Assembly: GCA_021813125.1 (NCBI GenBank)
Contig: JAKALT010000008.1
Span: forward strand, 1 to 47,486
Reading direction: 5' to 3'
DNA length: 47,486 bases
DNA from: a bacterium
GTDB lineage: Bacteria; Patescibacteriota; Microgenomatia; Curtissbacterales; GWA2-41-24
Below the pieces are notes generated by a model. The model ran no database searches. It was not told where the DNA came from and worked only from the letters and a program-made list of their open reading frames with translations. The stretch's first letter is position 1; every line of letters begins with the position of its first letter. Both the position numbers and the translations under genes were made by a program. Below, piece by piece: positions 29,159 through 38,518 of this stretch.

Positions 29159-29961
29159 ATTAGTATTCTCAAATACCAGTTTAAAATCGGCACACCCCAA
29201 AAAAGAGCAATTAAAAAGCCGGCGACCAGAAATGGGGCAAACGGCACAGTTTGCCCAAATCTTTTTCGGCGAATTGCAATCAATGCCAAGGAAGCAACCG
29301 CACCAAGAAAAAAAGCTAAAAATACGGCCACCACAACTCCCCGCATCCCCAATACAATCCCCATCAAAAACGCCAAAACCACATCACCCTGGCCCATGCC
29401 TCGGCCGCGTGTGGCAACTACTATTACCAGAAAAAACAGAGCCGCGCCAAAAGCCGCAATAACATTTTCCATAAAAAGCGCAGACGTCAGAAAAAAATAG
29501 TTGTAAAACAGGGCAACTATAGCAGCCGCAAACACAAATGTTGTCGGAATAAGGGAAAATTTCCAGTCAACCACCGCTACAACCACAACAACAGATACCA
29601 GAAACATAAAATACCCGGCCGAAACAAGACTGAAAGTTCCCGACGCAGCCAAATACCAAAAACTAACACTAAACAGCAAAGCCGTCACCGTTTCGACAAT
29701 GGGGTATTGCCACGAAAGCGGTTTTCTGCAATAGCGGCATTTGGCTCCGAGCACCGCAAAACTTAAAAGGGGGACTAAATCAAACGTGCCCAACTGGGCC
29801 TTGCAATAGTCACAGTAAGATCTGCCTAGAATTGTTTCACCGCGGGTAGTCCTATCTATTACAACATTCAAAAAGCTTCCGACAGCGGAACCCAAAATGA
29901 AAAAGAGGATAAAGTAGACAATCACAATCTTAGAATAGCCTGTCCCGACAGGTGATGACAA
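29155..29961 (-). CDS. pilD: Type IV prepilin peptidase/methyltransferase PilD
   Basis: The 268-aa polytopic enzyme cleaves class III leaders and methylates the new N-terminus. The N-terminal domain has GSAVGSFLNVVIDR, and CDYC with CRYC for a zinc site. The peptidase half has the first catalytic Asp in VVDWKFSLIP and the second in GRGMGQGDVVLAFLMG (GxGD). It is likely the only such peptidase in this window and would serve all prepilins here. The frame opens with a TTG at 29961; a GTG at 29925 is an alternative start that removes 12 residues encoded by a palindrome. It heads the minor-pilin and pilMNO operon. Confidence 0.92.
   Translation of the reverse strand: MSSPVGTGYSKIVIVYFILFFILGSAVGSFLNVVIDRTTRGETILGRSYCDYCKAQLGTFDLVPLLSFAVLGAKCRYCRKPLSWQYPIVETVTALLFSVSFWYLAASGTFSLVSAGYFMFLVSVVVVVAVVDWKFSLIPTTFVFAAAIVALFYNYFFLTSALFMENVIAAFGAALFFLVIVVATRGRGMGQGDVVLAFLMGIVLGMRGVVVAVFLAFFLGAVASLALIAIRRKRFGQTVPFAPFLVAGFLIALFWGVPILNWYLRILM
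29939..29952. repeat. Short palindrome at the pilD start
   Basis: CCTGTC and GACAGG pair around a CC centre. It lies in the region between divergent pilD and the YfhO-like gene and overlaps the first codons of the longest pilD frame, so it may be an operator or may favour a later start. Confidence 0.4.
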
Positions 29962-29991
29962 GTTTTAAGGCAACAAATCATCCTTTTTTTT

Positions 29992-29997
29992 GATAAA
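29992..29997 (+). promoter_or_regulatory. -10 box of the YfhO-like gene
   Basis: A T-run is followed by TTGATAAAC. The GATAAA core (29992-29997) ends 9 nt before the ATG at 30007, again without a Shine-Dalgarno sequence. No clear -35. Confidence 0.4.
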
Positions 29998-30006
29998 CTT
30001 GCCTAA

Positions 30007-32160
30007 ATGATCGCAAAATTTTTCAAACCTTACTGGCCACCTGTTGCTATAATCATTGTCATTTTTGCTTTTCTTTCTAACCTTTTTTTTCCAAAACTTT
30101 CCCTTTTCGTTATTCCCGATTATGGAAGAAGTGATTCCTGGAGCCTTTCAACCGCAGACAGTTTTTACTATGCTCAAGAGCTAAAGAAAAATAATCTGCC
30201 AATTTGGAATCCGCACATCGGAAATGGATATCCAACCTTCGCCGAAGGCCAAACCGGTGAATTATTTCCACTCAATGTTGTCTTCTTTAGGCTTTTTCCT
30301 TTTGCACTCGCTTACGATCTTACGCTTGCATTTACTTTAATCATTGCGGCTCTTGGAACTTATTTTTTCTGCCGGTCGCTAAAATTGGCAAGGCTTGCAT
30401 CAATGTTCGCAAGTTTAATATTTTCGCTGGGAGGGTTTTTTGTTTTCCACTTGCAACACCATGCCTTAATAGAAACGGCATCACTATTACCCTGGGTTTT
30501 CTGGGCAGCGCACGAATTTACGAAAAGCAAAAAAATAATGCACCTTCTGGCAGTAAGCTTATTCTCGGGACTGCAATTGCTGGCAGGGTTTCCTCAATTG
30601 GCATTCTATACACAATTTTCATTGTTTGTGTATTTAATCCTTGCCATGTTCTTCGGAAAAGCTTACAAATTAACCTTAATTTTAGCCGTTATTTTGGCAA
30701 TTATTTTAGGTTATCTTTTAGCCGCAATCCAGTTAATACCGACTTATGAATTTTTAAGTGTATCTACAAGAGTCGCAAATCCAGGCGAAGTCCTAACGCA
30801 ATTTCCCTACACCTTCAAAAACCTTTTACAGTTTTTAAACCCATACATATTGGGCAGCCCAAAAGAAGGCACATATCCGCTATGGCAACCTGGGAAGTGG
30901 GGAATATTCTGGGAAAATTCAGCATATGTTGGCATACTTCCACTTATATTGGGATTCGGAGCAATAATAGGAAATGTTTTCAAAGCTAAAAAAAACAAGG
31001 AAATATTCTGCTTATCGGCACTTCTTTTTTTTGCAACCCTGTTGGCCCTGGGTGAACAGTCACCCATCTACGTTATCTTTACCATACCGCCATTTTCTCT
31101 CTTTAGAGTTCCCTCAAGGTTTTTACTGCCTGCCAGTTTCGCATTGGTAACATTAAGCGCAATCTACCTTAATAGGATAAAAAAACCTATTGCTCTCGGT
31201 CTTATTGCTCTTTCTCTTATTGATATTTTTATAATCTTAAAAAACTACAATCCCGCCCTGGAAGCCGGAAAACTGCTTGATTACCCAGATTCCTCTCAAT
31301 TTCTAAGTAGCAATAACGCAGCAAATGTCTACACGGTTGGAAACGTTAACAAATGGAACGAAAACTTTGTAAAAAATGGGTGGGGCGACATGGACAAGTT
31401 CTACTTTTTTAAAAATTACCTGGACCAAAATTCCAACTTAATCTTTAATATAGACCAATTCGCAGCTTATGAAAGTCTTCAAACAAAAAGAATGGCGTTT
31501 ATAAAGTCCCAAGTTGCCGGTAAAGTAAAATTCGAAAACGGCACTTATATAATTTCTGATAATGCTATTAAATTACTCTCGTCAAGCAATGTTAGCCATA
31601 TCATCAGCCCGTTTGAAGTTAAAGCCACAGGTATCCAAAAAGTATTTAATGCGTCAAAAAACGGCAACTCAGTTAACATTTATAAAATTTCAAACACTCC
31701 AGGCATTGTATTTCTAAGCAACAACTACGCGAACGCTGAAACAACACAAGACATTTCCCAAGCCATTACAGGCAAAGACTTTGACCCAATAAATGCCCCG
31801 GTGATAGAAAGAGGGATTAAAAGCGAGTTTGCAAAATCTACAAACTCAAATTTTCAGATAATTTCAAGATCAGATACAAGTCTTCTTATAAACATAGATG
31901 CCCAGAGCAATAAAATTTTAACTTTCAATCAAAGTTTCTACCCCGGATGGCAGGCTTATATTGACGGCAAAAAGGTACCAATATTTCCGGCTAATATCAA
32001 CTCTATGGCAATTAGTATCCCTGGCGGTTCGCATTTTATTGAATTTTATTATCTACCCAAAAGTTTATACCTAGGATCAATTGTAAGTCTAATCTCTTTA
32101 CTAACAATTGGTTTCCTGTTATTAAAAGCAAGATCTGTCAAATTAAATATTGCCTTATGA
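30007..32160 (+). CDS. YfhO-family membrane protein, 717 aa
   Basis: The product is a large GT-C-like membrane protein. The first loop has RSDSWSLSTADSFYYAQELKKNNLPIWNPHIGNGYPTFA, a typical YfhO motif with acidic residues after helix 1. About twelve helices follow to residue 400. PSRFLLPASFALVTL opens the last helices. A C-terminal extracytoplasmic beta domain holds FNQSFYPGWQAYIDGKKVPIFPAN, the conserved YfhO end, and a final helix. In Gram-positive bacteria YfhO relatives glycosylate lipoteichoic acid. The donor and acceptor are unknown here. It is followed by an overlapping GT-C gene, so the pair probably acts on one glycan or protein. Confidence 0.85.
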   Translation: MIAKFFKPYWPPVAIIIVIFAFLSNLFFPKLSLFVIPDYGRSDSWSLSTADSFYYAQELKKNNLPIWNPHIGNGYPTFAEGQTGELFPLNVVFFRLFPFALAYDLTLAFTLIIAALGTYFFCRSLKLARLASMFASLIFSLGGFFVFHLQHHALIETASLLPWVFWAAHEFTKSKKIMHLLAVSLFSGLQLLAGFPQLAFYTQFSLFVYLILAMFFGKAYKLTLILAVILAIILGYLLAAIQLIPTYEFLSVSTRVANPGEVLTQFPYTFKNLLQFLNPYILGSPKEGTYPLWQPGKWGIFWENSAYVGILPLILGFGAIIGNVFKAKKNKEIFCLSALLFFATLLALGEQSPIYVIFTIPPFSLFRVPSRFLLPASFALVTLSAIYLNRIKKPIALGLIALSLIDIFIILKNYNPALEAGKLLDYPDSSQFLSSNNAANVYTVGNVNKWNENFVKNGWGDMDKFYFFKNYLDQNSNLIFNIDQFAAYESLQTKRMAFIKSQVAGKVKFENGTYIISDNAIKLLSSSNVSHIISPFEVKATGIQKVFNASKNGNSVNIYKISNTPGIVFLSNNYANAETTQDISQAITGKDFDPINAPVIERGIKSEFAKSTNSNFQIISRSDTSLLINIDAQSNKILTFNQSFYPGWQAYIDGKKVPIFPANINSMAISIPGGSHFIEFYYLPKSLYLGSIVSLISLLTIGFLLLKARSVKLNIAL

Positions 32161-33458
32161 GTAACCTAAAAGCATCTCATGCAATTATTTTTTTAATCCC
32201 TTTTTACATTATTTTCATGAGCTTCTCCAGGGGATTTTATAACCAAAGCGCATTTTATATTTTGCTATCGGCATTTGTTCTATTCACAATCTTATTCCTT
32301 GGGAAATATTTTAAGTTAACGAACACTCCCGCAAAACAAATAGAGGGTAATTTATTTCTAATTGCAATTTTCTCAATAATGACTTCCTTTTTTTTCGTTA
32401 AAGGCTTGTACCAAGCAGATGGCCCGATACTCCAATTCAATTACATCGCCTTGATACTTGTCCTATTTTTGGTCCTGACGTTTTCTATGCAAAAAGATGC
32501 GAAATTACTAATCAAATATCGTTTTACAGTAATAATATTAATAAGCGTTGCCATAAAAGTCTTACTTATTATTGCCTCACCGCATCCCACAATAGACGTA
32601 TTTGACTCTTTAAAAAAAGGTGGGGAAGCTTTACTCGAAGGTAAAAATCCTTATAACTTTCAATATGGGCAAATCTATAAAAACGTTGCGCCGTTAACGT
32701 ATTTTCCGTACCCGCCCGGTTCATTATTACTCCTGGCACCCACAGTTCTTATCTTTAAGGATCCTCGGATGTTAATGATATTGTCACAAACATTTACTAC
32801 ACTTATTCTTTTCCAAATATTAAAACGGCAATGTAAGTCGAGAAGGGTGCAGGAACTTATACCAATTATTTTTCTATATTTTCCAATGTCTTTTTTCATT
32901 ATTGAACAATCATGGCTAGACCCATTAGTAGTATTTTTAGTATCGTTGTTCGCTTTTCTTAACTTAACAAGCAAGAATCAAAAGCTTGCAAAAGTTCTGG
33001 CGCTATCAATAACAATAATTGTCAAACAATACATGCCTTTTATCCTTCTTTTTTTACTAAAAAACATATCGAAATATTTAAAAATTATACTTTTATCAGT
33101 AGGAGTTGCGTCGGCTATTTTACTATTGTTCTATCTTCCAAATCCTGAAAAATTTAATGTTTTCAGAACTGACTACATATATAGGTTTGATTCTTTAACT
33201 CTTATCGCCTTTGTGCATAATTCATTCGGGTTAACGATTCCTAAATATATAATTTACTTACTGTGGGGATTGCTGGCCTTGGTTGCTTTAAAACCAAAAG
33301 GTCCTCAAGATCATCAAATTTACTTGAGCATGAGTTATTGGCTCTTGGGATTCTTCTTATTCAGCTTTATTGCTTTCGTAAACGAATATTACCTCAGTTT
33401 CTCAATCCTTCTCCTTGCCTATACTCTTTCATTTAATAAATCGGGCTCCATCTCATAA
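32157..33458 (+). CDS. GT-C-type polytopic glycosyltransferase-like protein
   Basis: The 433-aa protein has about eleven membrane helices. PHPTIDVFDSLKKGGEALLEGKNPYNF, with acidic residues in the first large loop, and LTYFPYPPGSLLLLAPTVLI resemble polyprenyl-phosphate-sugar transferases of the GT87/DUF2029 type. Such enzymes move a sugar from a lipid carrier outside the membrane. The start overlaps the YfhO-like stop as ATGA. The stop overlaps the stop of the next, convergent gene by 6 bp. Specificity cannot be read from sequence. Confidence 0.7.
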   Translation: MSNLKASHAIIFLIPFYIIFMSFSRGFYNQSAFYILLSAFVLFTILFLGKYFKLTNTPAKQIEGNLFLIAIFSIMTSFFFVKGLYQADGPILQFNYIALILVLFLVLTFSMQKDAKLLIKYRFTVIILISVAIKVLLIIASPHPTIDVFDSLKKGGEALLEGKNPYNFQYGQIYKNVAPLTYFPYPPGSLLLLAPTVLIFKDPRMLMILSQTFTTLILFQILKRQCKSRRVQELIPIIFLYFPMSFFIIEQSWLDPLVVFLVSLFAFLNLTSKNQKLAKVLALSITIIVKQYMPFILLFLLKNISKYLKIILLSVGVASAILLLFYLPNPEKFNVFRTDYIYRFDSLTLIAFVHNSFGLTIPKYIIYLLWGLLALVALKPKGPQDHQIYLSMSYWLLGFFLFSFIAFVNEYYLSFSILLLAYTLSFNKSGSIS

Positions 33459-35501
33459 ACTTTTTAGTTTTGACTTTTCTACCTTTTTGGCTTCGTCCTC
33501 ATAATGTTTTGCCAATTCCTCATTTTTCTCACATTTCCTTGCTTCGTCTGCTAGTACCTCTAAAACACGTGTATTTTGGCTCTCAACCTTATACGACATC
33601 AAAAGGAAGCTCCTCGCAGAATCGCAATCACCAAGTTCAAAGCTGGTTCTGCCAATTCCAAAAAGGGATCTCGGATTATCAGGTTGAATCAATAAGGCAA
33701 CTTTATAGTAATTTCGCGCATCTTCGAATAAACCGAGAGATAGCATTTGATCACCTATGTCGTTAAAAGAAAAAGCATAAAAACGTTTTATGCTCTGGGG
33801 AATAAAATTTCCATACTCTAAATTTGCTTCGCTTGCATTTAGGGTAAAACCGGCAATTGCTTTTTCATTTAAACTCTTAATAAAATCCTTGTCTTTTACC
33901 TGAGAATCAACTACCAGCTTTTTTAAAAGACCGCTAACAATCCAGCTATAGCCTTCTATTTTGGGGGAAAAAGCAACTGTGTAAATCGGCACCTTACTTA
34001 AATTTGCTTTAATAAGTTGCGTCATATACGTTGCACTTTGCACTTCAGTCTTGTCAAAAAACCCGCTAGGGTAAACAAGGTCTGGATATTCTCTGGCTAG
34101 CTGTTGCCGATAATATTGATGCCTCAAGATGCCGCCCAAAACAATTCTTCGGCCACTAAATTCTGGATTCGTGTAATAAATATATTGGGTGTTAAAGGCT
34201 GTTGTGTCGTCAAACAAAAATATTAAAGATCCGGGAGCGGAGGATGCCAAGGCATCATGCCCAAGCCAATCACCAAGTTCAAATTTGGACATATTGGTTT
34301 TTTGCCAATTGCTCCGAAACATATAAAGAGGCAAAAGCAAAAACGAAATCTGAATAATAATCAATAAAACTTCTCTCCTTATTGGCAAATTCGTCCTTTT
34401 CTGAATTACGCTCTTGAAGTTTTGATATAAGAAGAGAAGCCCATAACCTAAAAATATAGCTAAGAACAAATAGCTAAGCAAAATAAACCGCTCCCATATA
34501 CCAAATAAAAAATCCGAGGAAAGCGAAAAGCTTGAATAAAAAAGGAAGAAAGGCCCTGTAAAAAATACTGCCATCGACAAAAACCAAAATACTTTTTTCT
34601 GCTTTAAAAAGGTATATAAAGCGCCAAGTAAAATCAATAGGGACCCGACAAGCGTAAAATCGTTCTTTACAAACGCAAAATAAGAAACTACCTGCAAAAA
34701 CCTGGCCTTGTAATCTGCCCCTATGAAATCTTGGGATGCGGCAAAAGTCCCATAGTCTGCACGGGTAATTAAATGTATAAAGTTCTGTAAATTAGAAGCG
34801 TTACCCCAATTAACAGGCGTGTGCCTAAAAGCCAAAACAGGAACAACCAGGTATGGAAGTACTCCAAGAAAAAAGGTGAGAGCTACATAAGCACTATTTT
34901 TAGAAACAACAAATAATCTTTTATCGGTGGAATAAATTAAGTATAGGTAAGCGGGAATTATGAGAACCGCTGTCTGGTGGTGAAAAACAGCCAACCCTAA
35001 AAAGAAAATGCCAAGAAAAAGATGTCCCCCAAGCTTGTAGCCTCCGGTTTTTACAAGATTAACATTCTCCCGCCATAACGTTAGGAAATAAACACTAATA
35101 GTAACAAGAAAAACATTCAGTTGGAAAACTTCGGTAACATGAGCATAAAGCCAAAAAATAGGTGAAAACGCCAAAACAAGAGAAGAGGCAAGCGCCACAA
35201 AAAAGTTTTTGGTTAAATTCTTGAGAACTAAAAACAGAAAAACAATCGACCCCGCAGAAAAAGCAGCCATCAATACGTTTAATTTATAAGCAACACTTGC
35301 CGCAATCGGTAAATGTGTAAAAACATAACCAAAAATTGAATTAAGCGGATAACCCGGAGGGTGGGCAACCCCGCCAAAAAATGCGGCCAGAATAATATCC
35401 CCGCTGTCCCCGCCATAAACAGAGCTGGAAATTCCCAGAAGGTAAATTAAAAAAACAAAGGAAAACAATGTAAAAGGAAATAAAGCAGTCTTCTTTAGCA
35501 C
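33453..35501 (-). CDS. DUF2723-like membrane protein with TPR tail, 682 aa
   Basis: The N-terminal signature YGGDSGDIILAAFFGGVAHPPGYPLNSIFG matches the first loop of DUF2723/GT-C membrane proteins, with the acidic residue used by such transferases. About eleven helices run to residue 400. A soluble extracytoplasmic region follows, ending in two TPR-like repeats (YKVALLIQPDNPRSLFGIGRTSFELGDCDSA) and a Lys/Glu-rich helix. Candidate substrates are surface proteins or pilins (inference from the position next to the major pilin). It begins 32 bp after the pilin terminator on the same strand and so has its own transcript or depends on read-through. Confidence 0.75.
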   Translation of the reverse strand: MLKKTALFPFTLFSFVFLIYLLGISSSVYGGDSGDIILAAFFGGVAHPPGYPLNSIFGYVFTHLPIAASVAYKLNVLMAAFSAGSIVFLFLVLKNLTKNFFVALASSLVLAFSPIFWLYAHVTEVFQLNVFLVTISVYFLTLWRENVNLVKTGGYKLGGHLFLGIFFLGLAVFHHQTAVLIIPAYLYLIYSTDKRLFVVSKNSAYVALTFFLGVLPYLVVPVLAFRHTPVNWGNASNLQNFIHLITRADYGTFAASQDFIGADYKARFLQVVSYFAFVKNDFTLVGSLLILLGALYTFLKQKKVFWFLSMAVFFTGPFFLFYSSFSLSSDFLFGIWERFILLSYLFLAIFLGYGLLFLYQNFKSVIQKRTNLPIRREVLLIIIQISFLLLPLYMFRSNWQKTNMSKFELGDWLGHDALASSAPGSLIFLFDDTTAFNTQYIYYTNPEFSGRRIVLGGILRHQYYRQQLAREYPDLVYPSGFFDKTEVQSATYMTQLIKANLSKVPIYTVAFSPKIEGYSWIVSGLLKKLVVDSQVKDKDFIKSLNEKAIAGFTLNASEANLEYGNFIPQSIKRFYAFSFNDIGDQMLSLGLFEDARNYYKVALLIQPDNPRSLFGIGRTSFELGDCDSARSFLLMSYKVESQNTRVLEVLADEARKCEKNEELAKHYEDEAKKVEKSKLKSL

Positions 35502-35533
35502 AACGCTTCTTATTTTAACTTATGCCAAACACT

Positions 35534-35577
35534 AAAAAAAGCACGGCAACCCATACGACGTCACCGTGCTTTTTAAA
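35534..35577 (-). terminator. Intrinsic terminator of the major pilin gene
   Basis: GCACGG and CCGTGC with flanking A and T residues form a stem (arms 35537-35546 and 35564-35573) around a 17-nt loop. On the minus strand the stem is followed by a T-run read from the A-run at 35534-35540. It is also near-symmetrical, so it may work in both directions. Confidence 0.8.
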
Positions 35578-35591
35578 ATACAAGCCCCACT

Positions 35592-36071
35592 TTATGGCGT
35601 ACAAGTAGCAGCTGTAACTTCAATAGCCTTACCAGAAGTTGAAGCCCAGCACCAAAGCCAATTGCCGGAGCCTGCATTCGGATCCTCAAGTGTTGCATAA
35701 ACAGCGGCTTCCGTTGTGGTACCGTTCAAGGTTATACAATAGTCCTCAGCTGCACCACCAATTCCGGGCCCTGTTGGAATCTGTTTCAAATCACCTTTTG
35801 CAGTCAGAGTTTGAAGTGCCGTTGCACTCGCACCACACCCACCACCACCAGGGTAAGAACCCTGTCCCGGTGTTGTGTAGTAAGCCTGAAGAGCTGTTGC
35901 GATTTGGCCAACGTCACTCTTTCGGGTTGCATCTTTTGCCTGTTTTGTTCTCTTTCCGGGATTTGCAGCAACCAAAACTGCTGCTGCCAAAATACCAAGA
36001 ATTGCAATAACGATAAGAAGCTCGATTAACGTAAAACCACGAAGAAATTTCTTTTGGGCAGTAAAAATCAC
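35592..36071 (-). CDS. Likely major type IV pilin, 159 aa
   Basis: The leader MIFTAQKKFLRG is followed by FTLIELLIVIAILGILAAAVLVAANPGKRTKQAKDATRKS, a textbook class III signal with Glu at +5 and a long alpha-1 helix. The C-terminal domain has four Cys (GGGCGASA, EDYCITL, WLWCWAS, AATCTP), which can form two disulfides. It has its own strong -35, a very strong GGAGGTGA ribosome site 9 nt before its GTG start, and a strong terminator. This points to high independent expression and to the role of the main fibre subunit. It lies downstream of pilB, pilT and pilC. Confidence 0.88.
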   Translation of the reverse strand: MIFTAQKKFLRGFTLIELLIVIAILGILAAAVLVAANPGKRTKQAKDATRKSDVGQIATALQAYYTTPGQGSYPGGGGCGASATALQTLTAKGDLKQIPTGPGIGGAAEDYCITLNGTTTEAAVYATLEDPNAGSGNWLWCWASTSGKAIEVTAATCTP

Positions 36072-36079
36072 TAAATTAT

Positions 36080-36152
36080 CTCACCTCCCCCCGGAACTAT
36101 AATTCATATTCAGTCCTAACTTAAGTATTATTAACTTCGAAGGGTTTGTCAA
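36080..36152 (-). promoter_or_regulatory. Major pilin promoter and ribosome site
   Basis: On the minus strand TTGACA (36152 to 36147), 17 nt and AATACT (36129 to 36124), then an approximately 45-nt leader with GGAGGTGA (36088 to 36081). It is the best Shine-Dalgarno sequence in the window and contrasts with the many leaderless starts. Confidence 0.65.
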
Positions 36153-36233
36153 GCAAAAAGAAAAGGGGTTAAAACTGTGATGTAAGATTTAGAACCGCAA
36201 CGAAGTGAGGATCGCAATTTGACTTCCTTGATT

Positions 36234-37445
36234 TTAGAATTGACTAGTTAAATTATAAATAGGTAGTATTATCGAAAGAACCAAAATTCCCACACCCAAA
36301 CCCAAAACAACCAGAATTATCGGCTCCAAAGCCGTCGTTAAATTCCTGATCGAATTTTCGCTTTCACCCTCAAAATACAGAGAAAGCCTGCCTAAAACCT
36401 CATCCATTTTCCCAGTTTCTTCACCAACTCTTATCATTTGAGGAATAATTGGCGGGAAAGCAGGATCAGAAGCCAACGGCTGGTAAAGGGGAGACCCCCG
36501 CTCGACCCTTCCGATTGCTTTGTCTATACCCTCCTGGTAAGAAGGCGACGAAAGTATATCCCTAACAACTCTAAGTGCCGAAATAATCGGAATTCCTGTT
36601 CCGATAAGAAGCCCCAGTGTCCTGGTAAACTCAGCCAAAATCAAAGTCTTCCTGATTTTTCCCCAGATAGGGAGCGCCAATACAAATCTGGACACAATTT
36701 TTGCGCCCGAAGGTGTCCTGGCAAATACTCTAAGCCCGTAAACAGCGCAGGCAATAACTATAATAAGAAGCCACCAGAAGGACCGCAAAAAGTTAGACAT
36801 TGCAATAAGAATCCTCGTGGGCAGAGGCAGTTGGGTTCCGATTTGGCTGTAAAGGCCCGTCAGCTTTGGGATTACAAAAATCATCATCAGAACCATTACA
36901 ACTATCATCACGGTTACAACTATCGAAGGATATATAAAAGCACCTCTTGTTTTGGATTTAAATTCACGTTCTTTTTCAAGCGACTGGGCAAGCTTCGAAA
37001 GAACCTTATCCAAAACGCCTCCAGTTTCTCCGGCTTCAATTAGTTTCACATAAACTATTCCAAAAACCCTGTCGTGCTTTCCCAAGGCCTGGGAAAGCGA
37101 AAGGCCGCCTTCAACATCCGAAACCACTTCGCCCAAAATTCTCGCAAAATTACCGCTTTTTGTTTGTTTTTGCAAAATCAAAAGCGCATCAGTTAAAGGA
37201 AGGCCCGCAGAAACCATTGTAGAAAGCTGCCTGGTGAAATTCACAACCTCGGAAGAAGAAACACCTTTTCCAAATTTAAAAATTGAAAGATTGATTGCCT
37301 GCTTGCTGTCTTTGCTTCGAACCTCAATCGGAATCAGCCGTTCCTGCTGCAAAATCTTAACTAAAGCGTTTTCGTCTACCGCCTCGACTTCACCGGTATA
37401 TTTTTTGCCGGTCGAATCTTTTGCGATGAATTTAAAAAGAGGCAT
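36234..37445 (-). CDS. pilC: PilC inner-membrane platform protein (main set)
   Basis: The 403-aa protein starts with the short beta domain of PilC (MPLFKFIAKDSTGKKYTGEVEA), followed by two GspF domains. Motifs are FTRQLSTMVSAGLPLTDALLIL with VKLIEAGETGGVLDKVLSKLAQ, and FTRTLGLLIGTGIPIISALRVV with MIRVGEETGKMDEVLGRLS. Membrane helices are near 170-195, 220-240 and 370-395. It is the base for pilus growth and retraction, encoded 2 bp after pilT. Confidence 0.94.
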   Translation of the reverse strand: MPLFKFIAKDSTGKKYTGEVEAVDENALVKILQQERLIPIEVRSKDSKQAINLSIFKFGKGVSSSEVVNFTRQLSTMVSAGLPLTDALLILQKQTKSGNFARILGEVVSDVEGGLSLSQALGKHDRVFGIVYVKLIEAGETGGVLDKVLSKLAQSLEKEREFKSKTRGAFIYPSIVVTVMIVVMVLMMIFVIPKLTGLYSQIGTQLPLPTRILIAMSNFLRSFWWLLIIVIACAVYGLRVFARTPSGAKIVSRFVLALPIWGKIRKTLILAEFTRTLGLLIGTGIPIISALRVVRDILSSPSYQEGIDKAIGRVERGSPLYQPLASDPAFPPIIPQMIRVGEETGKMDEVLGRLSLYFEGESENSIRNLTTALEPIILVVLGLGVGILVLSIILPIYNLTSQF

Positions 37446-37447
37446 AG

Positions 37448-38518
37448 CTATTGCTGGGTAACTTCGCCTTTGTCAACAAGCCTTTCAAGCTCATCGGGTC
37501 TTATACTATAAGCACGAGCCGTCTCCAAAGACAGTCTGCCTGCTTTAACCAGGTATGCAAGCGACGCGTCCATTAAAATCATGCCCGAAGCACCGGAAGT
37601 TTGGATAATATTGTCAATTTGGTGTGTTTTTCCTTCCCGGATTGCTGTCTGAACGGCGGGCGAGGAAAGCAAAATCTCGGCAACCGGAAGCCTCCCACCG
37701 CCAATTGCCGGCACCAGCCTCATGGAAACAATCCCGGCCATCGTTGCTGCTAACTGCAGCCGGACTTGTGCCTGCTGTGTTTCGGGGAAAACATCGATTA
37801 TTCGGTCAATCGACTGGGCTGCCGAATTTGTATGCAGCGTTGCAAAAACCAAATGTCCGGTCTCGGCAACCGTTATGGCGGAAGCAATCGTTTCAAAATC
37901 CCGCATCTCGCCAACTAAAACTACATCCGGGTCCTCGCGAAGTGCCGATCTTAGGGCAATCTCCCAAGAGTGGGTATCCAGGTGCATTTCCCGCTGTGAA
38001 ACCAAAGCCTTACCCTTTGGGTAAACATATTCAATCGGGTCTTCTATAGTCAAAATATGTACTGGCCGTGTTTGGTTAATTTCATTGATAATTGAAGCTA
38101 TTGTTGTCGATTTTCCGTGTCCGGTCGGCCCAGTTACAAGAATAAATCCCTGCCTAAGCTTGGCAAAACTATGGCTAATACGGGGAAGGTTGAGTTCCTC
38201 TATGGTCTTAATATAGGAAGGAATAAGCCTTAAAGCAGCGGAAAGATAGCCCTTTTGGTAGTATGCGTTAACCCTGAAACGGGCAACCTCACCAAGGGCA
38301 AACGAAAAATCAATTTCTTTATTAACTGAAAGCATCTCCTTTTGTTCCGGCGAAAGAAGCTCAAAAACCAAATTTTCGGTGTCGTCCGAAGTCAGGGCAA
38401 CAGAAGCAATTGGAAGCAACTGGCCGTCAATTCTGATAACCGGCGGCGAACCAACCACCAGATGCAAATCCGATGCCTCTTTTTTAACAACTATTTCCAG
38501 ATATTCCTGAATCGACAT
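37448..38518 (-). CDS. pilT: Pilus retraction ATPase PilT
   Basis: The 356-aa hexameric ATPase has the PilT N-terminal PAS-like domain (ASDLHLVVGSPPVIRIDG). The motor has Walker A GPTGHGKSTT, ILTIEDPIEYV, Walker B LREDPDVVLVGEMRD, and the His box GHLVFATLHTN. AVQTAIREGKTHQIDNIIQ stands where PilT proteins have the AIRNLIRE retraction motif. It should power pilus retraction and twitching. The start overlaps the pilB stop by one base. Confidence 0.95.
   Translation of the reverse strand: MSIQEYLEIVVKKEASDLHLVVGSPPVIRIDGQLLPIASVALTSDDTENLVFELLSPEQKEMLSVNKEIDFSFALGEVARFRVNAYYQKGYLSAALRLIPSYIKTIEELNLPRISHSFAKLRQGFILVTGPTGHGKSTTIASIINEINQTRPVHILTIEDPIEYVYPKGKALVSQREMHLDTHSWEIALRSALREDPDVVLVGEMRDFETIASAITVAETGHLVFATLHTNSAAQSIDRIIDVFPETQQAQVRLQLAATMAGIVSMRLVPAIGGGRLPVAEILLSSPAVQTAIREGKTHQIDNIIQTSGASGMILMDASLAYLVKAGRLSLETARAYSIRPDELERLVDKGEVTQQ

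Noticed and set aside
35639-36029. Plus-strand ORFs opposite the major pilin
   Set aside because: Antisense shadow frames of a gene with clear pilin motifs, promoter and terminator.
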